From NCBI GenBank assembly GCA_003170275.1, contig PNAM01000062.1:1-61338 (forward strand): a stretch of 61,338 bases of DNA, read 5' to 3'. The stretch is from Myxococcales bacterium (GTDB lineage Bacteria; Myxococcota_A; Polyangia; Palsa-1104). Of this stretch, positions 1 through 9,005 are shown piece by piece. How positions within the stretch are numbered: the stretch's first letter is position 1; the number at the start of each line of letters is the position of its first letter. The position numbers and the translations under genes were made by a program. The notes beneath the pieces are model-generated. The model made no database searches and was not told the origin of the DNA. It saw only the letters and a program-made list of their open reading frames with translations.

Positions 1-350
1 GCAAGACGCTGGTCGACGCGATCGGCGACGCGCAGATCGAGGTCGAGGCGATGCCCGACAACGGCTCGGGTCCCGAGGTCGCGGTCGAAGGCCCGGTCAA
101 GACCGCCGTCGAGAAGGTGGCGCGCGCCAAGTATGGCGCCGACGTGCTGGTGGTCGCCGGGATCGGCACCGGGGCCTCCGACTCGCGCTTCTTGCGCAAG
201 GCGGGCGTCGGCGCCTACGGCCTGGGCCTGTTTCCCATCTCGCCCGACGACGCCCACAAGGTACACGGCCCCGACGAGCGCACGCCGGTCACTTCGCCAC
301 AGCTCGGCCGCGACTTCCTCCGCGCGATCGTCCACGAGCTGGCCGAATGA
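1..350 (+). CDS. M20-family metallopeptidase, C-terminal fragment
   Basis: The reading frame is open from base 3 to the TGA at 348-350, so only the last ~115 residues of a longer protein are present. The fragment carries the C-terminal signature of M20/M28-type zinc peptidases and amidohydrolases (dipeptidase, carboxypeptidase or deacylase): a GTGASDSRFLR stretch, then GVGAYGLGLFPIS, then VHGPDERTPV, where the His-Gly-Pro-Asp-Glu block normally supplies a metal or substrate ligand. The ATG at 51 lies inside this domain and is not a start. Substrate cannot be told from the fragment. It ends directly against the stop codon of the opposite-strand gene at 351, with no spacer. Confidence 0.85.
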   Translation, partial: KTLVDAIGDAQIEVEAMPDNGSGPEVAVEGPVKTAVEKVARAKYGADVLVVAGIGTGASDSRFLRKAGVGAYGLGLFPISPDDAHKVHGPDERTPVTSPQLGRDFLRAIVHELAE

Positions 351-1445
351 CTAGGCGAGGAGCTTGAAGTCGGCGAGCTTGCGGATCAGGGCGGGGTCGA
401 GGTCGACGCCGTCGCCGGTGGCGATGGTTTCGAGGACGGTGGCGGTGGGACGGCCGTCGAAGCGCGGCAAGAGATCGAAGAGGGAGCGCGGGACCTCGAG
501 CGGGTCGTAGCCGTTGTAGGTGGACAGCCGCACGGTCTCCACGTCGGCGGAGATGACCTCGAACGGGCCGAGGCGCAGGACGCGCGGGAGCTCCTGATTG
601 GTGAGATCGGCGTAGGCCTTGCGCGCCAGCTGAGCGGCGATGCGCACGTCGGGGCCGGAGATCTCGACCAGATCCTTCCAGCGCAGCGGGTTCACCTTCT
701 CGGCGCACGCGCGATAGAACTCCGCTTCCTTGCCGTACCAGCGACCCCACAACGCGCGATAGAGCGCGGGATCTTCGGAGCCGTCGAGCTCGAAGCCGGT
801 GAACGGCTCGTCGCCGGCCGTCCCGTTGTGCACGCGGAACAGCCGCTCGAGCGCCTCGCGGCCCGGGTCGAGGTCGAGCACGCACCACGCGCTCAAGCTG
901 CGCTCGATCGCGTTGAGCAGGCGGTGGATCGATTTCCAGAAGTGCGAGCCCACCGCGCCGCGCACGTGCTTGCAGAACCAGGTCGCGCACATCGACATGC
1001 GGTGCTTCCACACGCCGCACAGACCGCCCGACTCGTCGAGGTAGTGCGGGCAGCGCATCGAGAGCGCGTGGCCGAACGCGTCGATGCTCGACTTGTAGAG
1101 CAGCGCATAGGGGCGCGCGCGGCCGAGGCCGAGCGGCGTGACGGCGGAGCCCTTGCGGATGCGCGCGGTGACCGAGGTGCGGCCGTGCAGCGCGGCGGCG
1201 TGCGTGTCGCTGTCGGCGAGGATGCGGCCGACGAGGAAGTTGTGCAGCTCGGGCAGGTACGTGCAGCACTTGGTGCGCGGGTTGAAGTGCTCGACGGCGA
1301 TGTGCTCGCCGGGCGCTTCGCACATCGCGCAGTCGCTGCAGCTGGCTTCGGTTTCGGCGGGGATGGGGCCGGCCAGGAGTTCGTCGAGCCAGGCGGCGTA
1401 CAGAGGCGGGAGCGCTGCGGTGACCAACCGTTCGGGTGGTTCCAT
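351..1445 (-). CDS. Cysteine-rich conserved protein of unknown function
   Basis: The product is 364 residues, predicted cytoplasmic, without signal peptide or membrane segment. The first half is rich in Cys and His: CSDCAMC near residue 36, RTKCCTYLPELHNFLVG near 57-73, an isolated CPHY near 132, then GGLCGVWKHRMSMCATWFC near 140-158. Spacing such as CxxCxxC and CC suggests a metal or Fe-S centre, but this is inference and I recognise no named family. The second half has ordinary composition and looks like a helical domain. The ATG start is the only convincing one. It is followed 10 bases upstream by the HAD gene on the same strand, so the two may be cotranscribed. No catalytic role is claimed. 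Confidence 0.7.
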   Translation of the reverse strand: MEPPERLVTAALPPLYAAWLDELLAGPIPAETEASCSDCAMCEAPGEHIAVEHFNPRTKCCTYLPELHNFLVGRILADSDTHAAALHGRTSVTARIRKGSAVTPLGLGRARPYALLYKSSIDAFGHALSMRCPHYLDESGGLCGVWKHRMSMCATWFCKHVRGAVGSHFWKSIHRLLNAIERSLSAWCVLDLDPGREALERLFRVHNGTAGDEPFTGFELDGSEDPALYRALWGRWYGKEAEFYRACAEKVNPLRWKDLVEISGPDVRIAAQLARKAYADLTNQELPRVLRLGPFEVISADVETVRLSTYNGYDPLEVPRSLFDLLPRFDGRPTATVLETIATGDGVDLDPALIRKLADFKLLA

Positions 1446-1455
1446 TGGTTGCGCT

Positions 1456-2070
1456 CTACTGTATCAGCTTCGGGAGATCGCGAAAGTGATCCAGATGAAG
1501 TTTCGCCGGGTGGGCGCGGATCGCCGCCGGGTCGGCGTAGCCGTAGGTGACCAGGCACAGATCGACGCGCGCGGCGTCGGCGGTGGCGGCGTCGATCAAG
1601 CTGTCGCCGATGAACAGCGTGCGCGCGCGCGTGGCGCCCACCTGGCCGCGCAACAGATCGACGATCAGCGGATCGGGTTTCTTGCGGCCGACGTCGTCCT
1701 CGCCGAGCACCGCGAAGAAGGACGACGCGATGCCCAGCTGCTCGACGATGATGCGCGAGAGCTCGCCAGGCTTGTTGGTGGCTACAGCCTTGGGCTGCCC
1801 GAGCTGCGCCAGGGTCTCGCGCACGCCCAGGTACAGGCCGGTGCGCGCGCACGGCCGCGCGTGGTAGGCGGCCAGGAAGCGGGTGGTCAGCTCGTCCAGG
1901 TTCCCGCCCGCGCCCGCGCGCTTCAGCAGCTCGTGCACGCCCGAGCCGATGAAGCCGGCCACCTCGCCGTCGCCGAAGGTGGTGCCGAGGACCTGGTTGA
2001 GCGCGTCGGCGATGTCGCCGACCGAATCGATCAGCGTCCCGTCGAGATCGAAGACCAGCAGGTCGTACAT
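1456..2070 (-). CDS. gph: HAD-superfamily phosphatase, phosphoglycolate phosphatase-like
   Basis: This 204-residue protein is a cytoplasmic HAD subfamily IA hydrolase. Motif I is DLDGTLID at residues 8-15 (nucleophile first Asp), motif II falls near ATNKPG around residue 97, motif III supplies Lys in RKKPDP, and motif IV is GDSLIDAATA near residue 156. The cap domain is the helical type between residues ~15 and 85. Phosphoglycolate or another small phosphoester is the likely substrate, but subfamily IA members with identical motifs act on many compounds. It is transcribed away from the acyl-CoA mutase gene across a 30-base AT-rich spacer and runs into the Cys-rich gene. The gene symbol is tentative. 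Confidence 0.8.
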   Translation of the reverse strand: MYDLLVFDLDGTLIDSVGDIADALNQVLGTTFGDGEVAGFIGSGVHELLKRAGAGGNLDELTTRFLAAYHARPCARTGLYLGVRETLAQLGQPKAVATNKPGELSRIIVEQLGIASSFFAVLGEDDVGRKKPDPLIVDLLRGQVGATRARTLFIGDSLIDAATADAARVDLCLVTYGYADPAAIRAHPAKLHLDHFRDLPKLIQ

Positions 2071-2100
2071 CGGCTAAACTATTATGATATAGGAACAATC
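2071..2100. promoter_or_regulatory. Short AT-rich divergent promoter candidate
   Basis: Only 30 bases separate the ATGs of the HAD gene (leftward) and the acyl-CoA mutase gene (rightward). In a surrounding of nearly 70 % GC this spacer holds a run of A/T. It offers TATGAT at 2083-2088 on the plus strand and CATAAT at 2082-2087 read on the minus strand as overlapping -10-like hexamers. I see no good -35 box at 17 bases for either direction. If both hexamers are used, leaders would be very short. This is a guess from composition. Confidence 0.3.
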
Positions 2101-3699
<1,599 letters not shown>

Positions 3700-4782
3700 T
3701 CAGGGGCAGAGGTTGGGCGTGGTGGCGACCAGCACCTCATCGAACTCGACTGTGTAGTCCGCGCCCGCCTGGGTTCCGCTGACGATCAACTGCAGCTGGG
3801 CGCTCGCGAAGGTCTTGGCAGCGTACTGCACCGACGCGATCTCGAGCTTGTTCTGGAAGAGGTTTGCGCTCATCGCGGTCACCCGCAGCTCGTAGCAGTC
3901 GAAGGTCGAGCCGAGCGTCATGGTCGTCGCGTTCGTATAGCTGGTGGCGCCGGCGGTCGCGACCTGGAAGGCGTGCACCGAACCGGAATCGAGCTGCACG
4001 TCGATGGAGTCGGAGCCGCTGCCATAGGTCAGGACGAGGGACTGGTCCGACGGACTTGTGCCCGTGCGTCTCGCAAAAAAGCGGACGTAGACCGGCAACG
4101 CGTTGAATCGCTGGTTGGCGGTCAGGTCCACCTGGGCGTAGCCGGTAGGCGTTCCCGGGAGGGTGCAGGCGACCGATTGCGGCGTGCCGTTCGCTCCGCC
4201 CGCCTTGTCGATGGTGATGGTTCCGCTCTGCGGATGGACGGCCCACTGAGACAGCGACGCGGTGTCGGGCACCTCGAAGCTCTCGCACAGAAGGCCCGCG
4301 TCGCACGGCGCGACGATGGTCTTCAGATCGACGCCCGCGAGATCGCTCGAGGCGAGATCGCCCACCGCCAGATCGCTCCCCGCGAGATCGGCCACGCCGA
4401 GATCCGTTCCCGAAGCGCCCGGGTACGGGTCGATGGTGATCGTGAGCGGAGAGGCGCTCCCCGCATGAACCTCGACGGTGGGAGTGCCTTCGCCGCTTCC
4501 GACCTGCATGTCGCCGGCGAAGGCGTCGGCGCTGAACGTGAGCGTGCCGCTGTCGATGCCCGGCAGGTACACCACACGTCCCTCGTGCCCATCGAGCTCG
4601 TGGTGAACGGTCATGACCTGCGTATAGAACGGCTGTCGGTCGCCGACCACCTTCACGTGCAGCGAATCGATTTTTTGAATGGTGGCCGGGTCGAACGAGG
4701 ACGCGAAGTTGACGGTCAGGTCCACCTCGGTTCGGTTGCTGCAAGCGGCGCAGGCGAGCATGACGACGAGCAGGTGGCGCAT
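3700..4782 (-). CDS. Probable lipoprotein with Asp-Leu repeat linker and C-terminal beta domain
   Basis: The product is 360 residues. The first 20 form a signal sequence ending in LACAAC, a weak lipobox. Residues ~20-130 form a beta-rich domain opening with TEVDLTVNF. A linker near 140-165 repeats xDL (GTDLG, ADLAG, SDLAV, GDLAS, SDLAG, VDLK). After a CDAGLLCESFE turn comes a jelly-roll-like C-terminal domain that resembles carbohydrate-binding or LamG-type sandwiches, with RFFARRTG and VEFDEVLVAT. No catalytic motif is seen. Its ATG overlaps the stop of the TPR gene by one base (TGATG), so translation is likely coupled. I chose the ATG at 4782 rather than longer readings because it begins the signal peptide. 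Its stop abuts the mutase stop. Confidence 0.7.
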   Translation of the reverse strand: MRHLLVVMLACAACSNRTEVDLTVNFASSFDPATIQKIDSLHVKVVGDRQPFYTQVMTVHHELDGHEGRVVYLPGIDSGTLTFSADAFAGDMQVGSGEGTPTVEVHAGSASPLTITIDPYPGASGTDLGVADLAGSDLAVGDLASSDLAGVDLKTIVAPCDAGLLCESFEVPDTASLSQWAVHPQSGTITIDKAGGANGTPQSVACTLPGTPTGYAQVDLTANQRFNALPVYVRFFARRTGTSPSDQSLVLTYGSGSDSIDVQLDSGSVHAFQVATAGATSYTNATTMTLGSTFDCYELRVTAMSANLFQNKLEIASVQYAAKTFASAQLQLIVSGTQAGADYTVEFDEVLVATTPNLCP

Positions 4783-5369
4783 CAGAAGCGCACCAGCCCG
4801 TTCATCAAGATTCCAAGATTGGGCGTGAAGCGCGACGACAGGCCGATGCCGAGGCCCACGCCGAGCGCCGCGCCGGCAACGCCCACACCGACGATCGTCC
4901 ACACCCACCACTTCTTGTAGGCCGGCGTGTGCGGCGGCGGCGGCGGCGGCGGCGCTGCCGGCTTTTCGACGACCATCGGCACGGGAACCGGCGGGGCCGG
5001 TTCTTCCTCGCGCGGCGGCGGGGGCGCCAGCAGTTGCTGGAGCTTCGCCACCCGCTCCTCGATCCCGCCGCGCCGGTCGGTCTGCGGATCGAGCTCGAGG
5101 TACTTTCCATAGGTGTCGAGCGCCTCGGCGTACTGACCGAGTTGGTCCTGGCACAGGGCGATCTTGTAGAGGAGCGCGGGATACTTCGACAGCTCGTACG
5201 AGCGCTGATACTGGACCAGCGCTTCGGCCCAGTGCGCGCTCTCGAACAGCTTCTGCGCCGCAGCGAAGTGCTGCTTGGCCTCGAGCTCGGCAGGCGATTG
5301 CGCGCGCGCCAACGGCGTGAGCGTGAGCGCGAGCGCGAGCGCCAGCACCAACCACGTCCTCGCGCTCAT
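4782..5369 (-). CDS. Exported TPR protein with Pro-rich linker and transmembrane tail
   Basis: This 195-residue protein starts with a signal peptide (cleavage near ARAQS, residue ~24). Two to three TPR helices follow (LFESAHWAEALVQYQRSYE, ALLYKIALCQDQLGQYAEAL, residues ~35-95), then a Pro/Glu linker (PPPPREEEPAPPVPVP and a run of Pro), then one Gly/Ala/Val-rich membrane segment near 155-180. The last residues, NLGILMNGLVRF, end in Phe. The start at 5369 is set by a strong Shine-Dalgarno site six bases upstream; an ATG at 5393 lacks one. It is the first gene of a two-gene unit with the lipoprotein below. Two relatives are at 8166 and 13300. A scaffold or envelope-assembly role is inference. 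Confidence 0.75.
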   Translation of the reverse strand: MSARTWLVLALALALTLTPLARAQSPAELEAKQHFAAAQKLFESAHWAEALVQYQRSYELSKYPALLYKIALCQDQLGQYAEALDTYGKYLELDPQTDRRGGIEERVAKLQQLLAPPPPREEEPAPPVPVPMVVEKPAAPPPPPPPHTPAYKKWWVWTIVGVGVAGAALGVGLGIGLSSRFTPNLGILMNGLVRF

Positions 5370-5374
5370 CGAAC

Positions 5375-5381
5375 CCTCCTC
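5375..5381 (-). promoter_or_regulatory. Shine-Dalgarno site fixing the start of the TPR gene
   Basis: On the minus strand this reads AGGAGGG, a near-perfect anti-16S match placed five bases before the ATG at 5369. It makes that ATG the start rather than the in-frame ATG 24 bases further upstream. Confidence 0.7.
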
Positions 5382-5458
5382 AACGTGTTTCATCCTACCC
5401 GACTGCGGACTGGACGAGCACGGCCTTTCTTGATCTACTGGCCTTGCTGCGCCGCGCG

Positions 5459-5548
5459 ATGGCGTTGGCGCTCCTGCTCACGTTGGGCGCGATCGGCTGG
5501 CGCGCGCTTCCCGACGCGCACGCGGGCGGCAAGAGTCCGAAATGGTGA
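5459..5548 (+). CDS. Possible 29-residue small membrane or leader ORF
   Basis: In the otherwise unassigned stretch 5370-5561, an ATG at 5459 opens a 29-residue frame beginning MALALLLTLGAIGWRAL. This would be one short hydrophobic helix followed by a basic tail, ending in TGA 13 bases before the fusion glycosyltransferase. No clear Shine-Dalgarno site is visible. It could be a leader peptide, a remnant of a larger gene or chance. The rest of this gap shows no hairpin with a T-run and no convincing promoter boxes. Confidence 0.2.
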   Translation: MALALLLTLGAIGWRALPDAHAGGKSPKW

Positions 5549-5561
5549 TAGATTGTCCGCA

Positions 5562-7739
5562 ATGAAAGAGCTTTCGATCATCGTCCCGTGCCTGAACGAA
5601 GAGGCCAACGTCCCGGAGTTGGTCAATCGTGTCGGCCAGGTCTTCGAGGTGGGCAAGCTCGACGGTGAGCTGATCCTCGTCGACGACGGATCGTCGGATC
5701 GGACGTGGGCGACGATCGAGGAGCTGCAGAAGACGCATCCGTGGCTGGTGGGCCGGCGGCACGCGCGCAACCAGGGGATCGCGGCCGGGTGGAAGACCGG
5801 GTTGTCGGCGGCGCGCGGCAAGCTGGTGGCGATCCTCGACGCGGACCTGCAGTACCAGCCGGAGGACGTGCTGCGGCTCAAGCGCGAGCTCGAGCTGTCG
5901 AACGTGGACATCGTGCAGGGCTGGCGCTCGCCGGTCGGCCGCGACAAGGGGCCGCGCTACTACTACTCGCGCGGGCTCAACACGATCTTGAACAGCGCGT
6001 TCAGCATGGCGCTGCAGGACAACAAGTCTGGCTTCATCCTGACCGCGCGCGAGATCTTCGAAGACCTCCTGTCGTTCCGCGGCGAGTACTACTACTGGCA
6101 GTCGTTCATCATGGTGGCGGCGCACGCCAAGGGCTACACGTACAAGCAGATCGAGACGCTGTTCGAGCCGCGCCGCGAAGGCAAGTCGTTCCTGGAGAAC
6201 GCGCCGGTCAAGGCGGTGATGAAGAGCTTCGTCGACATCGGGCGCGCGTTCCTCGAGTATCGACTGCGCCCGCAGTCGTCGTCGACGCTGCGCACGTTCC
6301 TCGATCGCGAGCGCCCGCTGTCGCGCTCGGAGCCGCCAAGGGGCGGACCGTGGCGGCGCGTGTACTGGAACGGCTATCTGCAGCTGTTCTCAGCGACGCA
6401 CTGGATGATGACCAAGGAGGTCGGCACCCAGCTGCGCGATCTGCGCGAGTCGCAGTGGCTCAGCCCCGACAAGATGCGCGAGCTGCAGGAGCACAAGCTG
6501 CGGCGGCTGGTGCGTCACGCCTACCAGCACGTGCCGTACTACCGCGATCGCATGCGCGCGATCGGACTATCGCCCGACGACGTGCAGGGGCTCGACGATC
6601 TGCAGAAGCTGCCGTTCCTCACCAAGGATGACGTGCGCACGCACCTGTACTTCGACATCATGAGCGACAACCACGACAAGGCCGAGGTGCTCAAGGTGAC
6701 CACCTCGGGCTCGACGGGCGAGCCGTTCGTGTGCTTCGTCGATCGCGAGCAGCTCGAGTTCCGCTGGGCGGCGACCGTGCGCGCGATGGAGTGGACCGGC
6801 TGGCAGTTCGGCGACCGGCAGCTGCGGCTGTGGCACCAGACGCTGGGCATGTCCAAGACGCAGGTGGCGCGCGAATTCGCCGACGCGTTCCTGTCGCGGC
6901 GCAAGTTCATCCCCGCGTACGAGATGAGCGACGACACGCTCAAGGACTTCGTCAAGACCATCGAAGCGTACCAGCCGGTGCTGCTCGACGGCTACGCCGA
7001 GTCGTTCAACTTCCTCGCGCGCTTCTTGAAGGAGCACGGGCGCATCAACGTGCAGCCCAAGGGCATCATCTCGTCGGCGCAGACGCTGCCCGAAGGCTCG
7101 CGCAACATCATCGAAGAGGCGTTCGGCTGCAAGGTGTTCGACAAGTACGGCTCGCGCGAGTTCTCCGGCATCGCCTACGAGTGCGAGGCGCACGCCGGGC
7201 ACCACGTGGTCGGCGAGGGCTACATCGTCGAGGTGCTCAAGGACGGCAAGCCGGCGCTCCCCGGGGAAATCGGCGAGGTGGTGATCACCGATCTGAACAA
7301 CTACTGCCTGCCGTTCATCCGCTATCGCATCGGCGATCTGGCGGAGCAGATGGATCAGGTCGCGCTGTGCGTGTGCGGGCGCGGGCTGCCGCGCCTGGGC
7401 AAGATCGAGGGGCGCGTGCAGTCGATCATCATCGGCTCCAAGGGACAGTACGTGCCAGGCACCTTCTTCGCGCACGTGCTCAAGGACTACGACCACGCCA
7501 TCCGCCAGTTCCAGATCGTGCAGACCGAGAAGGGCGCGATCACCTTCAACGTGGTCAAGGGCAAGCGCTACTCCGACGAGACGCTGGCCGAGGTGCAGAA
7601 GATCCTGCGCCAGTTCCTCGGCGAGGACATCCGCATCGACGTGGCCTTCCAGGAGAACATCGAGATGGTGCGAACCGGAAAACGATTGGCGACGGTCTCC
7701 AAGCTGGGGATCGATTTCCAGAACATCAAGGCCAGCTAG
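5562..7739 (+). CDS. Fusion of GT2 glycosyltransferase and CapK/PaaK-like adenylate-forming enzyme
   Basis: The 725-residue protein joins two enzymes. Residues 1-~235 are a GT-A family 2 transferase of the polyprenyl-phosphate-sugar-synthase type: IIVPCLNEEANVPEL at the start, DDGSSDRTW near 41, and DADLQ near 93 for nucleotide-sugar and metal. Residues ~265-725 match the CapK/PaaK (phenylacetate-CoA-ligase-like) family found in polysaccharide loci: RHAYQHVPYYRDR, the AMP-binding loop TSGSTGEPF at ~381, KYGSREFSG, and YCLPFIRYRIGDL near the C-terminal hinge. There are no membrane helices. CapK proteins are thought to activate or attach a carboxylate during capsule synthesis; the substrate is unknown here. 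The next gene overlaps by one base (TAGTG). Confidence 0.85.
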   Translation: MKELSIIVPCLNEEANVPELVNRVGQVFEVGKLDGELILVDDGSSDRTWATIEELQKTHPWLVGRRHARNQGIAAGWKTGLSAARGKLVAILDADLQYQPEDVLRLKRELELSNVDIVQGWRSPVGRDKGPRYYYSRGLNTILNSAFSMALQDNKSGFILTAREIFEDLLSFRGEYYYWQSFIMVAAHAKGYTYKQIETLFEPRREGKSFLENAPVKAVMKSFVDIGRAFLEYRLRPQSSSTLRTFLDRERPLSRSEPPRGGPWRRVYWNGYLQLFSATHWMMTKEVGTQLRDLRESQWLSPDKMRELQEHKLRRLVRHAYQHVPYYRDRMRAIGLSPDDVQGLDDLQKLPFLTKDDVRTHLYFDIMSDNHDKAEVLKVTTSGSTGEPFVCFVDREQLEFRWAATVRAMEWTGWQFGDRQLRLWHQTLGMSKTQVAREFADAFLSRRKFIPAYEMSDDTLKDFVKTIEAYQPVLLDGYAESFNFLARFLKEHGRINVQPKGIISSAQTLPEGSRNIIEEAFGCKVFDKYGSREFSGIAYECEAHAGHHVVGEGYIVEVLKDGKPALPGEIGEVVITDLNNYCLPFIRYRIGDLAEQMDQVALCVCGRGLPRLGKIEGRVQSIIIGSKGQYVPGTFFAHVLKDYDHAIRQFQIVQTEKGAITFNVVKGKRYSDETLAEVQKILRQFLGEDIRIDVAFQENIEMVRTGKRLATVSKLGIDFQNIKAS

Positions 7740-8113
7740 TGCGGGCGCTGCTTGCCCTGGTGGCCGTCTTGACGCTGTCGATCTTCGCGCTGCCCGCGCA
7801 GGCCACGGAGCCCGATCCGGGCGCGCACGACAAGCTGGTCGGCATCATCACCGCGGATGTCGGCGTGGTCGCGCTGGTGGGCGGCGTGGGGATGCTGATC
7901 GGCGGCGCGCTCGTCGACGACATGTCGTTGGCGCACGGGCTGAACCTGGGCGGCGGGCTGCTGGCCGCGGCCGGCGGAACCGCGGCGCTGGTCGGCACGG
8001 TGATCTGGTTCCTCGGCCGCAAACAGACCGCCGACGCGAAGGCGGCTTCCAAAGCCAACCCGCCCGCCACCAAGGTTTCGCTGTCGCCGACGAGCCTCGC
8101 CGTCCACTTCTAG
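7739..8113 (+). CDS. Small exported Gly-rich membrane protein resembling the tail of the TPR proteins
   Basis: This 124-residue protein starts at a GTG that overlaps the preceding TAG by one base. A signal peptide (RALLALVAVLTLSIF..ALPAQA, cleavage near residue 21) is followed by two Gly/Ala/Val-rich hydrophobic segments (~residues 32-52 and 65-90), a Lys/Ala-rich linker, and the ending VSLSPTSLAVHF. The arrangement of two hydrophobic segments and a beta-like end with terminal Phe is the same as the C-terminal halves of the TPR proteins at 8166 and 13300, but the TPR part is missing. It may be a truncated paralogue or a partner. No known family is recognised. Confidence 0.6.
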   Translation: MRALLALVAVLTLSIFALPAQATEPDPGAHDKLVGIITADVGVVALVGGVGMLIGGALVDDMSLAHGLNLGGGLLAAAGGTAALVGTVIWFLGRKQTADAKAASKANPPATKVSLSPTSLAVHF

Positions 8114-8165
8114 CCCGACGGGGGCCAGATTGACGGGAGGGCGCGCCGTCGGATATGATGGTGGC

Positions 8166-8987
8166 GTGCGAAATCCAAGTCTTGTCGCTGTATTGGCGGT
8201 GGTGGGGATGCTTTCGCTGGCCAGCCGCGCGGAGGCCGTAGACGAAGCCGCGGCGCGCCGTCACTTCGAGCTGGCCACGGCCGCCTTCACGCGCGGGCTG
8301 TACGACGATGCGGTCCACGAATACCTGCTCGCGTACAAGGCGACCAACGACGCTTCGTTGCTCTACAACGTGGCGCAGTCGCACCGCCTGGCCGGCCACC
8401 ACTCCGCCGCGCTGCAGTACTACAAGATGTATCTGCAGAACACGCCCGACGCGAGCGATCGCAAAGAGGTCAACAAGCAGATCAAGGAGATGGAGGACAA
8501 GCTCGAGCGGCTGCGCAACCCGACGGTGGTCGCGCCGCCGCCGCAGATGTATCCCGAGCCGGTCCATCCCGACTCCGTGCAGCCGACGCCCGAGCCGTCC
8601 CCGCCGCCGGCCGCGGTCACCACGCAAGACACCGGCGGCCCGTCGGGCAACGGGCGCGGCAAGCTGATCGGCGGGATCGTGATCGGCGTGGTCGGGCTCG
8701 GCCTGGCCGCCACCGGGATCGCGTTCGGGGTGCTGGCGCAGAACGCGGGCGACCAGCTCACCACCGCCAACCACAACGGGCAGCCGTTCGACCCGGCCAA
8801 GGAGTCGACCGGCAAGAGCGATCAGATCCTCGAGGGCGTGTTCATCGGCATCGGCGCGGCCGCGGCGGTGACCGGGGTGGTGCTGATCGCCATCGGGGCG
8901 CACGAGCGGCGCGCAGCGCACGGCTTCGCGCTCACGCCCAGCTTCTCCCCGAGCGGCGCGGGCGCTTCGCTGTCGGTCGGCTTCTAG
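8166..8987 (+). CDS. Exported TPR protein with Pro-rich linker and two hydrophobic tail segments
   Basis: The product is 273 residues when started at the GTG at 8166, which places a clean signal peptide (cleavage after SRAEA) at the N-terminus; a TTG at 8130 would add 12 unlikely residues. TPR helices span ~25-120 (AAFTRGLYDDAVHEYLLAYK, SLLYNVAQSHRLAGHHSAAL). A charged coiled-coil-like helix follows (KQIKEMEDKLERLR), then a Pro-rich linker, then hydrophobic segments near 163-187 and 222-243. It ends LTPSFSPSGAGASLSVGF with terminal Phe. It is a close paralogue of the gene at 13300. The giant Cys-rich lipoprotein follows directly, so the two probably work as a pair at the envelope. Confidence 0.75.
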   Translation: MRNPSLVAVLAVVGMLSLASRAEAVDEAAARRHFELATAAFTRGLYDDAVHEYLLAYKATNDASLLYNVAQSHRLAGHHSAALQYYKMYLQNTPDASDRKEVNKQIKEMEDKLERLRNPTVVAPPPQMYPEPVHPDSVQPTPEPSPPPAAVTTQDTGGPSGNGRGKLIGGIVIGVVGLGLAATGIAFGVLAQNAGDQLTTANHNGQPFDPAKESTGKSDQILEGVFIGIGAAAAVTGVVLIAIGAHERRAAHGFALTPSFSPSGAGASLSVGF

Positions 8988-9005
8988 CTCATGAGGAATA
9001 ATTCC

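Noticed and set aside
1138..2100. In-frame 321-codon extension ahead of the acyl-CoA mutase
   Set aside because: It runs antisense through the HAD gene and the Cys-rich gene, has no homology to mutase N-termini, and the ATG at 2101 matches the usual family start.
3700..4782. Reading the lipoprotein as a longer protein starting at 5355
   Set aside because: The extra 191 codons are the shadow frame of the TPR gene; the signal peptide begins at 4782 and is coupled to the TPR stop.
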